This document shows positions 15,464 through 15,987 of a stretch of 15,987 bases of DNA, one piece after another. Positions within the stretch are counted from its first letter, which is position 1. Each line of letters starts with the position of its first letter. The stretch is from Nitrosomonadaceae bacterium (lineage in GTDB: Bacteria; Pseudomonadota; Gammaproteobacteria; Burkholderiales; Nitrosomonadaceae). The notes under the pieces were generated by a model that ran no database searches, had not been told where the DNA came from, and saw nothing but the letters and a program-made list of their open reading frames with translations. The DNA is taken from the NCBI GenBank assembly GCA_919902625.1, contig CAKKRO010000064.1, positions 1 through 15,987 of the forward strand, read 5' to 3'. The translations under genes were made by a program, and so were the position numbers.

Positions 15464-15987
15464 TTAGTTCTGATTTTCTTGTATGACCACCAGCAATTGT
15501 CCGGTAGAGAGATACTCATCTTTCTGGCACAGGATGCGATGTATGAAGCCGCTTACTGCGGCATTGACGGAAATTTCCATTTTCATGGATTCGATGATGA
15601 GCAGAGAATCTCCGGCGGCCACCTGTTGTCCCTCCTTGACCAGTAATTTCCATACCGTACCGGTGACAGGTGAAGCAATTATGTGACTGCCTTCGGGCAA
15701 ATCCAGTTCGCTTCGCGCATCGGCTTCATGCAGATTGAGTTCACTGATGGAGTCATGTTGGCCATTGACTTTCCAGCGTTCGCGCTCTGATTCAAAAGCC
15801 GCTTGTTGCTTGACTTTGAAGGTATGGATGGTCGTCCGGTTCTGCTGCAGAAACCGATGGTGCTGCTTTAAACTGAAGGTGCTTTCTTCCACGCGCAATT
15901 TAAATTGTCCACTGATAAAATCCCTGCGTAGTTTCAGCAACTCGCTTTCACTGACCGGATAGAAGCGGATCTGATCAAAGAAACGCA
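15464..15987 (-). CDS. Urea carboxylase-like biotin enzyme, C-terminal part (5' end outside window)
   Basis: The reading frame runs off the right edge; the visible 174 codons include the stop TAA at 15464. The first complete codons read RFFDQIRFYPV, so an internal TTG at 15940 is not the true start. Residues ending near QQAAFESERERW, followed by a variable linker, match the region before the carrier domain in urea carboxylase. The last 75 residues are a biotinyl-carrier domain with ESMKMEI; the lysine that would carry biotin is encoded at 15581-15583. Urea carboxylase uses ATP and bicarbonate to turn urea into allophanate, which allophanate hydrolase then splits to ammonia and CO2. Other biotin carboxylases share the carrier domain, but the segment before it favours urea carboxylase. 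No partner gene is visible. Confidence 0.85.
   Translation of the reverse strand, partial: RFFDQIRFYPVSESELLKLRRDFISGQFKLRVEESTFSLKQHHRFLQQNRTTIHTFKVKQQAAFESERERWKVNGQHDSISELNLHEADARSELDLPEGSHIIASPVTGTVWKLLVKEGQQVAAGDSLLIIESMKMEISVNAAVSGFIHRILCQKDEYLSTGQLLVVIQENQN

Overview
The window looks like chromosomal sequence from a hopanoid-making betaproteobacterium. The ammonia-oxidiser family Nitrosomonadaceae is my best guess. This is inferred from four things: a hopanoid-modification cluster of hpnH-hpnB-hpnM-hpnN type, a purM-purN-DUF3108-RNA methyltransferase run, the C-terminal end of what looks like urea carboxylase, and moderate base composition. No sequence search was possible, so the taxonomy is tentative. 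There are no rRNA or tRNA genes, insertion sequences, CRISPR arrays or phage genes that I can see.

Left part (1-3306): a selenium module. MnmH (tRNA 2-selenouridine synthase, plus strand) converges on a fused FAD/NAD-type oxidoreductase-SelD (selenophosphate synthetase, minus strand), and their 3' ends overlap by 19 bp. SelD makes the selenophosphate that MnmH puts into tRNA wobble uridines. No selenocysteine genes (selA, selB, selC) are in view.

Middle (3307-10162): a divergent AT-rich gap leads to a small lipoprotein with a peptidoglycan-binding domain, which ends at a hairpin. After a 498-bp AT-rich non-coding stretch comes the plus-strand hopanoid operon: hpnH (radical SAM adenosylhopane synthase), hpnB (membrane glycosyltransferase family), hpnM (periplasmic MlaC-like carrier) and hpnN (RND/MMPL-type transporter). 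Together they suggest modification of hopene at the inner membrane followed by transport towards the outer membrane. The squalene/hopene synthesis genes (hpnCDE, shc) are not in the window.

Right part (10167-15987): all genes are on the minus strand. purM, purN, a DUF3108 exported protein and an RsmB/NOP-family rRNA cytosine methyltransferase form a compact operon, whose end stops 4 bp from the end of hpnN. Upstream of purM is a stand-alone REC-HD-GYP response regulator (predicted cyclic-di-GMP phosphodiesterase). At the right edge is the biotin-carrier C-terminus of a urea carboxylase-like enzyme, cut by the window boundary.

Most of the window is conserved core metabolism and envelope biology. 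I did not find a clearly undescribed system. The points most worth a second look are the SelD fusion beside MnmH, the substituted Walker A motif in MnmH, the HpnM-HpnN transport pair, the two terminator-less convergent junctions, and the long AT-rich leader of hpnH.
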